From Acarospora socialis (Eukaryota > Ascomycota > Lecanoromycetes > Acarosporales > Acarosporaceae): a stretch of DNA of 64,000 nucleotides. Position 1 is the stretch's first letter, and every line of letters begins with the position of its first letter. The stretch spans positions 1,364,001-1,428,000 of the forward strand of contig JAMYGW020000005.1 of assembly GCA_025617375.2 (NCBI GenBank), in the 5' to 3' direction. Both the position numbers and the translations under genes were made by a program. Under the pieces are notes generated by a model. The model worked only from the letters and a program-made list of their open reading frames with translations, searched no databases and had not been told where the DNA came from. Of this stretch, positions 11,978-25,971 are shown piece by piece.

Positions 11978-13651
11978 TTCCCGTTTTCTCTCTCAGTCTC
12001 TATATCCTCTTTGACGAGAAATAGCCGTTGCAATGGTAAAACACAAGAGACACTCCGACGACGCTGGAACGCTGATTCTTTTGATGGATAATGAGACGAT
12101 ACATACACATAAGGGAGGACTTGGAAGATAAGGATGGTAGCCATCTTGGTTCGAGGTGGTTCGAGATGCACGATCGAAGCCGTCCCTGTCCAGCTGTTCA
12201 TTGCAAACGCACTGAAATATGACACTTATTAAAATACACAACCCTGCTGGGGCCATCACCGATTTCCGAAGCCGAGCCCATCCTAGCACATCCAAGCCTT
12301 TCCAGGGCAGAAGGATCGTGATCGTAGTCAACCAAAATACTAAGAGATACAGGGGCTTGAGCTAAGAGAGCAAGGTACCGCCATTGAACGACGAATTACC
12401 TATGAGAAGTTCCGGAGGACCGCCATCAGGTACCATTCTGCTCCACTGTGTAGCGCATGGGTTGTGGAAACATAGACCTTAAACCACATATCAACACAGA
12501 TCTTTGCACTGGAAAGATCCTGACCCTTAATTCCAAGCTCAAAAGGCAAGAAGTCTTTGTGCAATCGAACCAGGTTGTGATGCTGCCTGGGAACTTCCAA
12601 GCCTATCGTGCTTGAGAGCGTACGTGTAGTTAAGTCAGTAGCTCCCCCATATGCAAAATGAGACCACTACCTTACCTCCTTACAAGCTCGGGAGAGAGCT
12701 TGGACTGAGCTTGTAACAGGTCGCTTAGCGCGGCCCGGGGCCGCGTCGGGAACGGCAGCCGCGAGACGCTAATACTCACTAATAGTGTCAAGGGCTCTCC
12801 AACTAACTGTTGGGTTCGCAATCAAGTCACACAACACCATTCACGCCCTTTACTGCCTGGAGAAGTTTGGAAACTCGATGGCTATGAATCCTTATACAAT
12901 ACCAATTAACAGAGGCTGCTTACGTCTGGAGTACAAAAGCGCCTGTATTGCCACAAGTTCTAGGGCTGTTCTACCGAAAAAGACCCGTCTCTGAGGATAG
13001 CGGAACCTATCTTGCATATCTCCACGGGAAACAACCATTCTCAGTGGAGTACCGTCCAACTGGACTGCTTAGAGTATCAGGTATCAAAAAGGGCTGTTGT
13101 TCGACCTGTCAGGCCTGCAGCTTGCGCTACACATAGCCTGGTCACTAGCAATGGGCCTGGGTTCAGGATATTGGACACACCCCACGCCAATGCAGTTCCT
13201 TGATCGGTACGAGTGATCCGTACCTTGGCGATGCATCGTGCTTTTTGTCCCACCGACTACTAGCAAGGTACGGATTACTCGTGCTCGTTTTGCTGTCCTG
13301 AGATGGAGGTCTCTGAGGGCCCAAACAGCCAGTATGCTTTCCATTACATCTACCTTACGGTCAAACTACAGGGCTAGGGCCGAGCATCATGCATGTGGCT
13401 CCTACTGAGGTCAAAGTAACGCAGACAACTCTGTGAGATCCCCTGGCTCGGACGGAATTCGCATGGTTGTCACACAGGGGCAATCATCGTTGATGGCCGT
13501 ATCCTGGCCCGGTGGTTTATGTATCGATTACATAAATCTATGAAATGGTCCACAGACCAGGTGGTCACGGTTGCCAGCAACCCGCAATCTGCTTGTCAAT
13601 AGTGTCCCAGCGCAACCCTTCGGTCTCGAATCGAATCTCAACTTACGAGAT
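11978..13651. other. Divergent intergenic region
   Basis: About 1.7 kb lies between the rhodopsin-like gene (-) and the O-methyltransferase gene (+). No frame here has family resemblance. A short GC-rich patch lies at about 12727-12770. The word CTACCTTAC occurs at 12667 and 13350. An in-frame ATG at 13571 lies upstream of the chosen methyltransferase start and could be an alternative. Confidence 0.35.
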
Positions 13652-15117
13652 ATGACGTCCGAGTTCGATCCCAAGAATATCTTACCTCTCATCCAGGAAG
13701 TTATATCGGAGGCTTCCGAATTGAAAGAGGACTCACTACAGAATGAAGAACATCGGGTCCGAACGCTGGAAGCAGCGAGGAAGCTGATGTTGGCGTTGGA
13801 GAAACCTAAAGATGCCCTCATCAAGCACCTCTTCTTGGTGACTATTGCCACAGCATCTTCTCTTTAATCTTGCAACCAGTCCGTCGTTGACATCTTTGCG
13901 CTTCTAGCCGGCACAGCCGTTGTGCACGAGAATCGCGGTCGACCTGGATCTGTTCAATCTCATCAAGGAAGGCGATGGTCCAAAGACGGCCACCGAACTG
14001 GCTGAGGTATCTGGTGGAGACAGATTTCTCATCGGTTAGCCTGCCCGCATCTTCCCAGTGGTTTTCTACTGAAGCAAAGCCTGGAAGCCCGGGTCATGCG
14101 GGTCCTCGCTGCCCTAGGTTTCGTTGTCGAAACTGGCAAGGAAACATATGCGCCGTCCCGTCTAACGGAAACGCTAACTGACCGGACGATGGTGGCAATG
14201 ATTCGATGGATGTTAGTACATTCTTTCTTCCGATACTCGAATGCGGTCTGTTCAGTTCGCAATTCTTGTACGTAGGCTGACTATATCAGGTTTGACCACT
14301 CAGTTAAATCGATTGCCAGCACACCCGAATTCCTCAGGACAAATGGATTCAAAACTCCAAATGACCAGACTAACGGGCCATTCCAGCTGGCCTTCCAGAC
14401 GAAACTTCAATATTTCGACTGGGCCTCTTCCCGTCCGGACGTTATGGCGGACTTCAACACTTTTATGGAAGGCGACCGAGGCAGCCGGCCCGACTGGGTC
14501 GACTGGTTCCCTGTCCAACAGCAACTACTTGACGGATTCAAACCTGAAAAGGACACCGTTCTGTTGGTCGATGTTGCTGGCGGCCGTGGCCACGATATCG
14601 CATTGTTCAAGAATAAGTTTCCGGATGCGCCGGGTCGCTTGATCTTGCAAGACTTGCCCGAAGTCATTGATGACGTGCAGGATCTGAGTAAGGATGTCGA
14701 GCGGATGAAGCATGACTTCTTCACTCCTCAGCCTGTCAAAGGTGCGTTGAAATAACCAACACCATTTTCAGAACAAGACTGACTCGTCATGAACTGATAG
14801 GCGCACGAGCATACTATATGAAATTCATCATGCACGACTGGTCGGACGAAAAATGCCGGCAAATCCTCCTACAGCTCGCGGCCGCAATGACGAAAGGCTA
14901 CTCCAAGCTCCTCATCGAAGAATTCATCTTGCCGGATCAAGGCTGCCCCTTGCTGGCCGCAGTCTGGGACATCGAGATGATGGCCATCCTTTCGTCGATG
15001 GAACGCACAAGGGATCACTGGTGCGAGCTTCTGGATTCAGCCGGGTTTGAAGTCAAGGACTTTCGGCTCCCACCGGGCGATGGGCAGGGCATTGTGGAAG
15101 CGATGCTGAAGGGTTGA
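13652..15117 (+). CDS. SAM-dependent O-methyltransferase (class II, COMT-like)
   Basis: Predicted to transfer a methyl group from S-adenosylmethionine to a hydroxyl of a small aromatic or polyketide substrate; substrate unknown. Exons are 13652-13837, 13917-14034, 14088-14211, 14290-14741 and 14801-15117, coding for 398 residues, the usual size. An N-terminal helical dimerisation/winged-helix region (PLCTRIAVDLDLFNLIKEGD, GDRFLIARVMRVLAALGF) precedes the Rossmann SAM domain with motif I VDVAGGRGHD and the catalytic-base segment KFIMHDWSDEKC. Both are intact, so the enzyme looks functional. The start MTSEFDPKN was preferred to an in-frame ATG 81 bases upstream because relatives begin with this helix. 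Such enzymes often sit in secondary-metabolite clusters, but no synthase, P450 or oxidase is next to it here; it may be a lone tailoring or detoxifying enzyme. Confidence 0.9.
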
Positions 15118-15369
15118 GGGACTTGTGAATGGGGCAATGACGGTTGTTCGGTGCTCTGCCCAGGGATCGGTGCTCTAGATCGTATACAGTTGCTATCTTA
15201 CAGAAAACCTGTTACAATCAGGGCTTTTGCGTAAACTTTCTCACGTCTCCTGATGAAAATGTAGACTACGGTGGAGGGGTTGAGAAGACTGCAAAAGTCA
15301 CGTTTTGCTTCACCGCCCTTAGAATCTGCCCCCGTTTCTTAGTCGCCCCTCCGTTGTTCGTAGCTCATC

Positions 15370-16604
15370 ATGGTCCTCGAAGCAATCAAGTACCAACGGG
15401 GCAGCCTAAAGATCCTTGACCAGTTGAAACTTCCTCATGTTGAAGTTTACGACAATGTCGAATCGAGCCAAGATGCCTGGCACGCCATTAAAGAGATGCG
15501 TGTGCGTGGCGCTCCCGCCATAGCCATCGTTGCGGCTTTGGCTCTCGCCGTCGAGCTATCCACCATACAGGCTGATGGAAAGTTGTCGGAATCCGCCGAA
15601 GAAGTCCAAGTCTACATCGCCAAGAAATTGAAGTACTTGGTTACCAGCAGGCCAACAGCAGTCAATCTCGCGGATGCTGCGAGGAAGTTAGGACGGGTTG
15701 TTGAGTCTGCCGCACAGGCACCGGACAGTACCGGAAGCCATGTGGCGAACACATACATCAAGGCGGCGGAGCAGATGCTGGTGGATGATGTGCGAGACAA
15801 CCAGAACATTGGGAAGTATGGGGCGGAGTGGATACTAAAGAACGCCGGGCAAGAGCAACAAGGAAGCAAAGTGAGCGTGTTGACGCACTGCAACACTGGG
15901 TTAGCTATGAAGATGTATCCCAAGGTACCTCAATCGCACAATCTGACGGATCTACGATCAGGTCTCTGGCCACAGCAGGCTACGGCACAGCCTTAGGGGT
16001 CATCCGCTCTCTCCATTCCTGCTCCGCCCTTCAACAAGCATATTGCACGGAAACCCGTCCGTACAACCAAGGCTCGCGCCTGACAGCCTACGAACTCATC
16101 CACGACAACATACCGGCAACACTGATTACAGACTCGATGGCCGGGGCTCTTCTCCGTCTCAGAGGCTCATCGGAGAACATTGCTGCCATCGTCGTCGGTG
16201 CGGATCGGGTAGCTGCGAACGGAGACACTGCCAACAAGATTGGCACATATGCGTTGGCGGTGCTGGCACGAAATCATGGCGTGAAGTTCCTCGTGGCGGC
16301 TCCGCGGACGACGATTGATCGGAGCACAAGGTCGGGCAAGGACATCACCATTGAAGAGCGGCCGGGTCAGGAAGTCACGACGATCAAGGGGCCGCGAGTC
16401 AATGGCGTCGAGGTCGATGTTGATCGTACTGAAGTTATCAGTACAGCAGTGAGCGGTATCAATGTCTGGAATCCGGCGTTTGATGTCACTCCGGCGGACT
16501 TGATTGATGGAGTGATAACGGAGGTCGGAGTTATGGAAAAGGGCGAAGATGGTGCTTTTCACTTCGAGAAAATATTCGAAAATGAAATAAACGGTCATAC
16601 TTGA
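15370..16604 (+). CDS. MRI1: Methylthioribose-1-phosphate isomerase
   Basis: Converts 5-methylthioribose-1-phosphate to 5-methylthioribulose-1-phosphate in the methionine salvage pathway; related to the eIF2B alpha/beta/delta fold. Exons are 15370-15899 and 15962-16604 with one 62-base intron, giving 390 residues. The join restores [20 protein letters not shown]. The catalytic residues expected for the family are present: Cys174 in HCNTG and Asp258 in [12 protein letters not shown]. The N terminus [18 protein letters not shown] and the segment [20 protein letters not shown] are characteristic. It lies 250 bases downstream of a SAM-using methyltransferase on the same strand; this is probably coincidence, as methyltransferases yield S-adenosylhomocysteine rather than methylthioadenosine. 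Confidence 0.96.
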
Positions 16605-16882
16605 TCACAAACACTACGCGAAGCTTATGAGACTGGGGTTCGAGGTGCTCGAACAATGGCATTCAGGCTGACCCAATGGACCCGATATACCACACAAACC
16701 ATTTTCTGCCTCTTCCCTTGCACCCTGAAGATCCAGAAACCCATTGCCCTGAAACACCGGTACTCTACCACGCAATTGCGGATACGTGTCTCATGGTAAA
16801 TAAAGTTCGAATACCCATTTCACACCCTGCTCTCAAATCCGATCGCTTATCTCGATAAGCGGCAGCATCTGCCTAAGGTAAA

Positions 16883-17556
16883 TCAAGGGGCCGGGTGGTT
16901 GCGGTCGCGGTTCGATCTACCGACGTCGGTGTCTTCTGCCTGTTCGCCGTGCCGGTGCGGAACATTTCCATCGACGCTGGCCAACAAGTCGTCGATCTTT
17001 TTCTCCAAGCTCGTCAGCTGGCTTTCCATCGCCGATGCCGTGCTTTCACCCCTTTGGAAACCGCCAAATGCCCCACTATTAGCTGGGCTTCTTGATGTGA
17101 TTGAACGGCAACGATATGATGTCAAGTTATGTATGAGTACGAAGTCGGTGGACACAAGTCTGCGTCTTTCCATTGCAAAACGTTACGCGCAGAGACGCAG
17201 AATGATGATGATCGACTTCGTACAGAAAATAAGGTAATTATCAATTGTTGGGCTTGGGATTGCCACGAGGCTAAAACATCGACGCAAGACCCTGATCGAC
17301 ACCGTAGCGCCATAACCGCATTCAAAGGGTCTTCTCCCACTTCTCAACGCTTTGAAGCTAGGATCTGAAGGTGAAATCTCTAACTTACTTTGCCAGATCT
17401 TGGAAAGCCTGTCCAGCGGGGCGGCAGTGGCAGGGCAGTCGTCAGCCCAAGCGACCACCTACCAGGGAGTAGTGTAGATAACGCCCTATGCGGCTCACAT
17501 ACCTGAGCAAGCTCGGCCTCCGTCGTTGGAGCATGCTGGTTTCCGTCCATGGGCAT
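16883..17556 (-). CDS. Possible small gene, exon structure unresolved
   Basis: Two fragments on the minus strand look protein-like but I cannot join them with certainty. An ATG at 17556 opens a short segment (MPMDGNQHAPTTEAELAQ) that ends in front of a good donor (gtatgtgag). A downstream frame ending at the stop at 16883 contains GAFGGFQRGESTASAMESQ followed by a short amphipathic coiled-coil-like stretch (LTSLEKKIDDLLASVDG) and a charged, His/Arg/Asp-rich tail. Together they would give a protein of roughly 100-150 residues. I recognise no family. It could equally be chance frames. Confidence 0.25.
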
Positions 17557-17946
17557 GATGGATGGCCAAGCGGTCAAATCCCTGAAAGTGGTTGGGAAAC
17601 GAGACGTAGAAAAACCGGAGGCTATGATATACGGCTTCAGCTGTAAAGTTTCTGATTGCCAGAAGAGAGCATTTAGGTACTTCGGACTCGAGTCTACCAA
17701 CTCATACTTCAGCTATGCTAAATGTACTCGTAGAGGCCCCGAGGACGTATCGCTAACTTCGACTGTCAAAGCGTAACGAAGTTCGAGTGTACATGTACCC
17801 GCAAGTCCCCGAAAGGCGATGGTCACGTGCAGGATACGGTACGCTTGGGCGGTGCTGACGAAGATCAGCGTACCATATCCCGAGCGCCCTATCATAGTAC
17901 TCTATCTCGTAATGATCGGATTGTCGGCTCAGATCACATAGTCATA
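17557..17946. other. Spacer up to the retrotransposon target site
   Basis: Ordinary GC-balanced sequence with no supported gene. It ends exactly at the GATAT target-site copy (17947-17951) that precedes the outer LTR element, so the drop in GC marks the insertion edge. Confidence 0.4.
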
Positions 17947-17951
17947 GATAT

Positions 17952-18126
17952 TGTCAGACTTGGAGGTCAAAGCATGCAGATAGTATTAGTTGTCATTATT
18001 ATCTAGAGTATCTAGAATTAATTTACACAATATGTGGTGTGCACCACTAAGCCCAAATAGACTACTGAAGAATGTGACCTAAAACTTTATGAGAATCTCT
18101 ATTGAATAAGATCTGAATTTCTGACA
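17952..18126 (-). repeat. LTR of the copia element (3' copy relative to its transcription)
   Basis: A 175-base direct repeat of 29194-29368 with TGTCAG...CTGACA inverted termini. Its outer part keeps more GG/CC steps than the element interior, suggesting that mutation pressure fades at the edge. Confidence 0.93.
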
Positions 18127-20115
18127 CATTCTCTCAGACTGTTTCAACAACAGTGAGATGAATAAGAAGAGAAAAAAAATGAATTTTTATGATAAATCAC
18201 TCAGTTTACTGCAAAGATTCAATTGATTCTGATGTGATTTGAACACACTTTATTGAAGTTCATCAAACAACAACTCAATATTCTTTCATATAGATCACAG
18301 AATCTTTAGTGACAGATAAAACTGATAAGATCAATAAAGTATGTGAATTTGATGATAAAAAGTAACTTAGTAAGTCTGTTGATGATTATGTTGCTGATGA
18401 GAACATAATCAAGATGAATAAGATTTTATGATTTGACTTTTTGTACATAATGATGACATATGTTGATATGCTTTGTACAGATGTGAAACTCAGAATTCTT
18501 GATTAAGATCATAATTTTTGTATTATTTATTTGAATAGACATCATGTTGAATTTTTTAAATTTCATTTTTTATAGTAGTTCACACATTCAGACAGCTTTC
18601 TTTGTTATTTTTGTTGCAGTTATGTATTCTGCTTCTGTGAAGAACAAAGTGATTGTTTTTTGATATTTAAAACATCAGAAAACTGATTCATTTGTTAGTT
18701 AAAATATATAGTTTGTTGTAGATCTTCTTGTTTTGAGATCTCTGTTTTAATTTGAGTCTGAATATTTTAAAAGTTGAAGACAGTCTGAGCTTAATTTGTA
18801 TTTAATAATGACATTAAAAGTGTTACATATATAGTAAAACATTCATTTCAAGATCTTTCAATATATCTCATCAGAGTTGTATGAAAACTGACTGAGTATT
18901 GATATCACAAAGATGATGTTAAAATGTATCTGAGTCATTATGTACATAAGAGAGTTTATAGCACATTAATATTATTATATTAATTGTAAAATAGAAAGTT
19001 TTTTAATCTGTATCAAATGTGTATCAAAATTCATAGAAATCAGAACTGATTTTGTGTTGTTGAGATCAAATTTGATAAACATTTTCTTAAGATAAGTTCT
19101 TTGTGACAAAGTGAGAATTTGATGAATTTTATTGTGTATTATCTACATATTTAAATAGTATTTGCATGTCTCACAGTTTATCATTTTGAACTAACTGCTC
19201 AATTTGATCTTTAAATTGTGAATTGCTTTCTTGCTTGATTCACACATCAAAATGTTGTCAATATAGATGATAATGATGAGATTGCTGATTAGAAATATGT
19301 TATTATCTGTGTAAAGATGTGTATAGTTGTTGTCAGTAAGAAACTTGTGCATTATCTCATATTATAGATGAGAAAACTGTTTTAATTCACATAAGACTTT
19401 CTTCAGTCTGCACATCTTTCTTTTTTTTTTCTTGTATTCAGTGAGTTGTATTATATACATTATCTTTTTCAAATCATTGTGCAAGAACACTGTCTTGATA
19501 TTCATTTGTTTCAACTCATAGTTATAGTATGCAGTGATGACAAAGATGATCTTGTAGATCATGAACTTAATGATGATGATGAATGTCTTGTTGTAATTGA
19601 TGTCAAAACATTGCTCAAAATCTTTGACAACTCACTGTGCTTTATACTGTATAATCATGTCATCAAAATCACATTTATAATGATAAATTCACTTTTTATG
19701 TAGAGTGCAGTGATCTGAAGATAATGTCATTAAATTTCATGTCAAATTAGTTTTCAAGAACTTAATCTCATCATTTATAGTCTATTTTCAGTGCTTAAAA
19801 CTGAAGCTCACAACAGCTTCATAATAAATGCTGAGTTTGCTGTCTGACTGAGCTTTAAACTCATACTTTTTCATAATATTGATGACAGCAGCATCAAGAA
19901 ACACATCATGAACAGTGAGTAAAACAACAATGATCTCAAGACTGAATCTCAAAAACTTTTTTTGTTCTCTGTCTGAGTGTCTCAACAGTATTGACATATT
20001 AATTGACAGTTATTGCTTCATTATGTTCTTCTTCTCATTCTTCATCTCATTGTTAAACTTCTTATTGTACTTCTCTAATTAAAACATCTCATTTGAAGAT
20101 GTATACAGTGATTTA

Positions 20116-20432
20116 TGTAATGTTTTAACCTGAGCTTTCTCAAGTATGTAGAGCTAAAAGTTTGTGCTTATTGATATAACAGCTGCTCTGAAACAGTTCT
20201 GATCTTTAACTCTTAGATAATTATTTAAGTTGAACACAATTATTTTCATAAAAGAAATGATTCTACTATATAGAAGCTGACACACTGACATATTCAATGC
20301 TTCAGTGTTCTGATGTGTCTTTGACACATGTTTATAAGAGAATGTCTGATGTTTTGTCATTTCATGCTCATGATTACACTCACTCAAATATACTTCTCAA
20401 CATGCTATTTCTTCTAGAATATGATTATAACA
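20116..20432 (-). repeat. LTR of the gypsy element (3' copy relative to its transcription)
   Basis: A 317-base direct repeat of 25972-26288, beginning TGTAA and ending AACA. The two copies differ mainly by C/T and G/A exchanges. Confidence 0.9.
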
Positions 20433-23400
20433 TCATTTCTTCTCTTTCAGATGCTAGTTCTCTAGAGTTTATTTAAGCAAGAGTATATATTAATATCTGC
20501 TCATCATCTCTTGATAATGCATCTGAAATTCAAAAATTGTCTTTGTTTTGTCAATACTATATTTTGTAAAGAAAATTCTGCACTTGTTTTTTGTAATCAC
20601 TGTCTAAACATTAATTTCTTCTGTATCATGATGTCTTCAGATTCTTTGACATCATTTGACTTCTTGAAGTCTGCAAAGTATGCTGAGTATATGCATCAAG
20701 ATCATTTCTGTATCAGTTTCTCTCTTGACTTTCTAGAGTCTGTTTATTTAAAAACTGAAAATGAACTTTCTCAGACTCTCAATGAACAACTTTTCACACT
20801 TTTAACAAAAATCACTAAATTGCAGAAAATCTTAAAACAGTTTGAAGCTCAAATCAACACAAAAGCAAAGTATTTTGCTGAAGAGCTTGCTGATGATAAT
20901 GATGAGATAAAGAATGAAGATTCTCAAACAATGTTGTAATTTATTAACTCAATATCATCATTCTTCTGAACTAATATTGACTTTTTTTCTCAAAATGTTG
21001 AAGTGTTCTTGCACAGTTCTTGAGATTCTCTTTGAGTTTTCAGATATTTTCTGAGATGTTATAATCTTTTTATTTGATAAGATAGTGAGCTTTCTCATTA
21101 ATCATTCTCTTTTCTAGAATATTCTTAACTTCATATTCTTCTTTGAGTTTGACAGACATTTCAGTGATTTAAAGTGATATGAACTGATCACAATGCTGTA
21201 ACATGAATGTGTGAAATATTGAGTGTATTCTCATTTTCTTAAGTAAGTCTAACTCATAACTTAATTCTTTGATGTTTCATATGATCTTGAATGATTCAAT
21301 GCTTTTGTTCTTTAGCTTTTTGCTTCTTTCTTTAGTCTGTATATTGTTTATTCTTAGATATATTCTTTCTTCTTCTTCAAATAATCTTGTCTCTGTTGTT
21401 TGTTTCATCTGTTGTTCAATTTATTTTGTCAGATCTTGATGCAGTTTCTTTATCTGAGTGATATTCAAAATTGCTTTTTAACTTTGTAATCTGTGTTCTT
21501 TGAGATCTTGTCATATTTCTGAGTTGTAGTCATAGTTCATATAGAAAGATGTTTCTTCTGTGATTTTGTTTCTTGTATTGTTGTATGCAAACTGTGCTGT
21601 TGATAACAGTTGTACTCAGTCATCTTGACTTTTGTTGACATAGTGTCTCAAGTATGTTTCTATCATTTAATTCATTCATTTGCTTTGTCTGTTCATCTGT
21701 GAGTGATATGCTGTCAACATCTTGTGTTTTATTTTAAGTTCTGCTGTGAGCATTTTTCAAAATTTGCTTGTAAACAGCTTGTCTCTGTCAGTGATAAACT
21801 CTTTTAATATTTTATGATTGTTAATCAATTTTCACAGTATAATGTATGTCAATACTGATGCTGTCACAGTTTCTTTGAATGAAATGAACATTGTGTACTT
21901 AATTAATCTGTTCACTATGATCAATATATTATTGAATTTCACTTCTCATGCTGAGTCTTTTGACAGTGATAGCTTCATAATGAAGTTCATGATAACTGAC
22001 TTTCATGATGCATTTAATGTGTTTAGTTGTGTTACTTCATCATATTATCTATCTCAGTTGATCTTATTTCTTTGACATGAGTTGCACACAGTGATCATTT
22101 TGATGATTCAATTTCTAAAATCATTAATATTGTATCTTCTTTGCACTAAATTCTCAGTGCACTTAACTTTTAAATGTTTACTGATTTTGCTGTAGTGACA
22201 TATTTTAATGAGTTTTTTATCTGTTAAGAAAGCTTGCTTTATCTTATACATTGCTGTTAAGTTCTTCATGAGAACTTCTTTGTTGTCTTTGCTCAAAATT
22301 TCAATATGTATTGTCTGTACATCTTCATGATTGAATTATCTATTTAAGATATCTGTTTTATCATTCTCATTATTCTTCTTGTAATAAATTTGAAATTCAT
22401 AATCTGTTAACTGCTTTGTTCAATGAATCTGTTGTCAGTTGAGTTGCTTTGTTGTTGCAAAATTTCTCAGATTTTTGTGATCTGTATAGATCTGAATTGA
22501 TTTGTTCATCTTTGCAAGATAAGATCTTCAGTTTTGTAGTGCTTTCACTATTGTGAGAAGTTCTTTGTCATGAATCTTATATCTTTTCTTAAGTTCTGAT
22601 AGTTTTCTAAATTAATATGCTATGAGTTTCTGTTGTTCATTTTCAATCTGATATAAACATGCTTTTACTGCAAAATCTGAAGCATCAGTTTTCAGTGTTT
22701 TTTTACATGCTGAGTTGAGTATTCTCAGATGTGCTGTTCTGCTAAGACTTTTCTTTAATGTATAAAATGCATTCTTTTGTTCTTAATTTCAGTGTCATTC
22801 TTTGTTCTTATGTGTCAAATGTGTTAGTGATTCTGCAATTCTTGCATAACTTAATATGAACTTTCAATAATAGTTTGTCAATTCTAGAAAGACTTGTACT
22901 TTCTTAATTCATTTTGATGTTAATCAGTTTCTGACTGCTTTTATCTTTTTTAAATTTTTCTCAATCTGTTCAGATCAAATCACATAGTTTAGAAACTCAA
23001 CTTTCTTGATCTCAAATCTGCTTTTTGACTTTTTCATGTACAGAACTCTCTTGTTGAGCTTTGCTAATATCTTGTGCATGTGTTCACAGTGCTTTTCAAG
23101 ATCTTCTGAGTATATCAGAATATTATTAAGATATGTGATCACAAAATCATTAAGATATTCTCTTAATATATCATTGATTAATCTCTGAAAGATGACTGAT
23201 GCATTTTTCAATTCAAATGACATAACAGTGTATTCATAGTGTTCATATCTTGTTCAAAATGCTGTCTTTCATTCTTCATCTTCTTTCATTCAAACTTGAT
23301 AATAGATGTTCTTAAGATCTAAGCTCATGAATCACTTAGTCTTGTCTAGTTAATCTTGCAACTCTTTTATCAAAGATAGAAAATAACTGTCTCAATAAGT

Positions 23401-25971
23401 TATCTCATTGAGTTATCTGTAGTTGACACATAGTTATTTCTTGTCATTCTTCTTTAATACAAACAGAATTGAGTATTCTGCTGATGACTTTGATAATTTT
23501 ATGAATTCTCTCTTTAGATTCTCATCAAGATAAGCTTTAACTTTCTTGAGTTGATTTTTGCTCATTGAGTACAATGATATTCACTTAGATTGCTTTCTGT
23601 TCAATAGCAATATTTTATGATTTCATAATTTATACTCTAATAAGTTCATTTCTGATTGTTCAGAAATCTTGTATGTGTCTTTGATTGTATATATCTTTTT
23701 TGTAATTCAGTCAATCTTTAGATTTCTTCTGCACAATCAGAATATCTTTAGCATTGTGTTGTATCTGATTGATTTCATAACATTGAATGTTATCTCTTGT
23801 GAATTTTCAAGAATTGAGACTTTCACACAGATTTTCTCATCAATTCTTTTAATGACTCTGTTTATCATTCATATGTTGAATGAACAGTGTGCTCACTGTG
23901 TCTCTAATTTTAACATATTGACTGTTTTTTGATTCATAATATTACTGTCTGCTTCAAAGTCTATCAATGTGTTGATATAATATTTGCTGATTGTGATCTT
24001 GATTCATATTCAATAATCATTATCTTGTCTTTGAGATGTCACTAGCTTTTTATTCTCTAGTCTCTTTGAGAAAGCTTTTTGTTTTTTGACTCACTTGATT
24101 GTTCAGCTCATCTTCAAAGTTCTTGAAATTACTTTGATTCTTTTTCAGTCATAAAATTCACATACTTTAAACTATACTGCTCAATGCATCTTTCTGAGTG
24201 TAGTCAGAGTTCATACTGATTATACTTCATCTGTAACTGACTCTCAAAGACTTTTACTCTTTGCAGAAATTCAAATGATATATACTCTTTGCTGAAGATT
24301 CATCTGTCTTTATTTTGCATGATGTTTTTTCTGAGTAAGCATATCTCAATCTTGTGACTCTTTGTTTTTCAAACAAGAAATTTCAACAATACTGCATTGT
24401 CACTGTTGAGACATTCATCTTTAACAGCTATCATCAGCTTTTCTAGCTGATCATATGTCTTTTGTTCTTTTATATTTTTGTGTTGTGCTTTCTGTTTTCA
24501 AGCTTGCATTTCTTGCTCAAGCTCTTGCTTCTCAAATCAAAGCTTTTCTTCTTTTAACACTCAATGTTGATTCTCAGAGTGCTGATATGCTGTCTTCAGT
24601 CTTATATTGACTTTTTATTTATCAATTTCTTTCTGATTTGCATTCAAATTCAGTGTTTGTCAAATGCTATCACTGTAGTCTTTTCTTATCTGAGTTTCTC
24701 AAGTATCAGTCTCTTCAATCTTAACATCAAGAACATCTTTCTTGATATATTCTTTTGCAAGAGTAGTTAATTCTTTTTCATAATTTGATCAATCTGTTGT
24801 GTCATGTCTATTTTTAATATCTTTATTGTATAGCTTCTGAGAATATCATCTGACTTTGTCTTTTGCACTTATATGTACTCTACACATGTCATTGTAGCAG
24901 ATTGTTCAGTTAAGAGTGTTATGCACTATGCATGTATTCTTTTTTGCTGTCACTGCAACATTTTTTCTTTTTATTCAAGATCTATTACATTCTCAGACAA
25001 GATGTTCAGATTTTTTACAGTTATAATACATTTACATCTTGTTTTGCAGTGTCATCTGAGACTTAGTGAACTACTTTAACTGACATTCATACTTTATTCA
25101 TCTAGTCTTTTATGACTTCTGATGATACTTCTTAATTGTATTGAGATTTATAGAGTTAATTTTTCTATGTCTTATTGATAAAACATATCACTTAATTCAC
25201 AGTCAGAAGCTTTCTTCTTGATCTTTTATCATAGATGACATTTAATATTTTTTTTGTTTCATCTGTTGTTTTCATTGACAACTATTAATATTGATATTCA
25301 AATCAATCATTTTCTGAAGATTGTCTGATTGTTCTGCTTGAGCTATCTTGTCTTTGATGAACTTTCTCAACTCACAATAGTACTGATAAGTAAGTGCTTC
25401 ATCATTTCATCTGATAAGTGTCACTAATTGCTGAAACTCTGTGATGTATACTGCTGCTGATTTATTCTGTTATAAGATATAAACTCATTTCTCTGCTACT
25501 CTTTTTTCATCAATTACTCTGAAGACTTTTCTTAGTTCTTTTTTAAATCATGCATAGTTATTAAACATAGACTTCACATCTGCATTATATTCTTTGTATT
25601 TCTTTTCTAGAAACTCATGCAGCTTGAAATTAACTCAATTGAAGACTGCATTCACAAGATAGATTGTTGCAAACAATGTTTTCTCTTAATTGATTTGAAA
25701 CTTCAGCTGATTGAATTCAATATATAGGTTGAGCTTCATCACAAAGACTCACAATTTTTCTTGTTCTTCATCAAAGATATTCAGTATCTGTATCTTGAGT
25801 GCACTCAGAGATAGTTGTATTGCTTGAACTGACATCATCACTGATTGTGTCATCATTCTATCTGAAGTAAATAATAGAGATGAGTTCATCTGAACTTGTT
25901 TTAAAAACAAGATTGAGATGTTTTTTTGTGTGTCAGACATCATACTTATTATATTGTAAGAATATTCAAAG

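Noticed and set aside
13652-16604. O-methyltransferase and MRI1 as a biosynthetic or salvage cluster
   Set aside because: Only adjacency supports it; no backbone synthase, P450 or other pathway gene is nearby.
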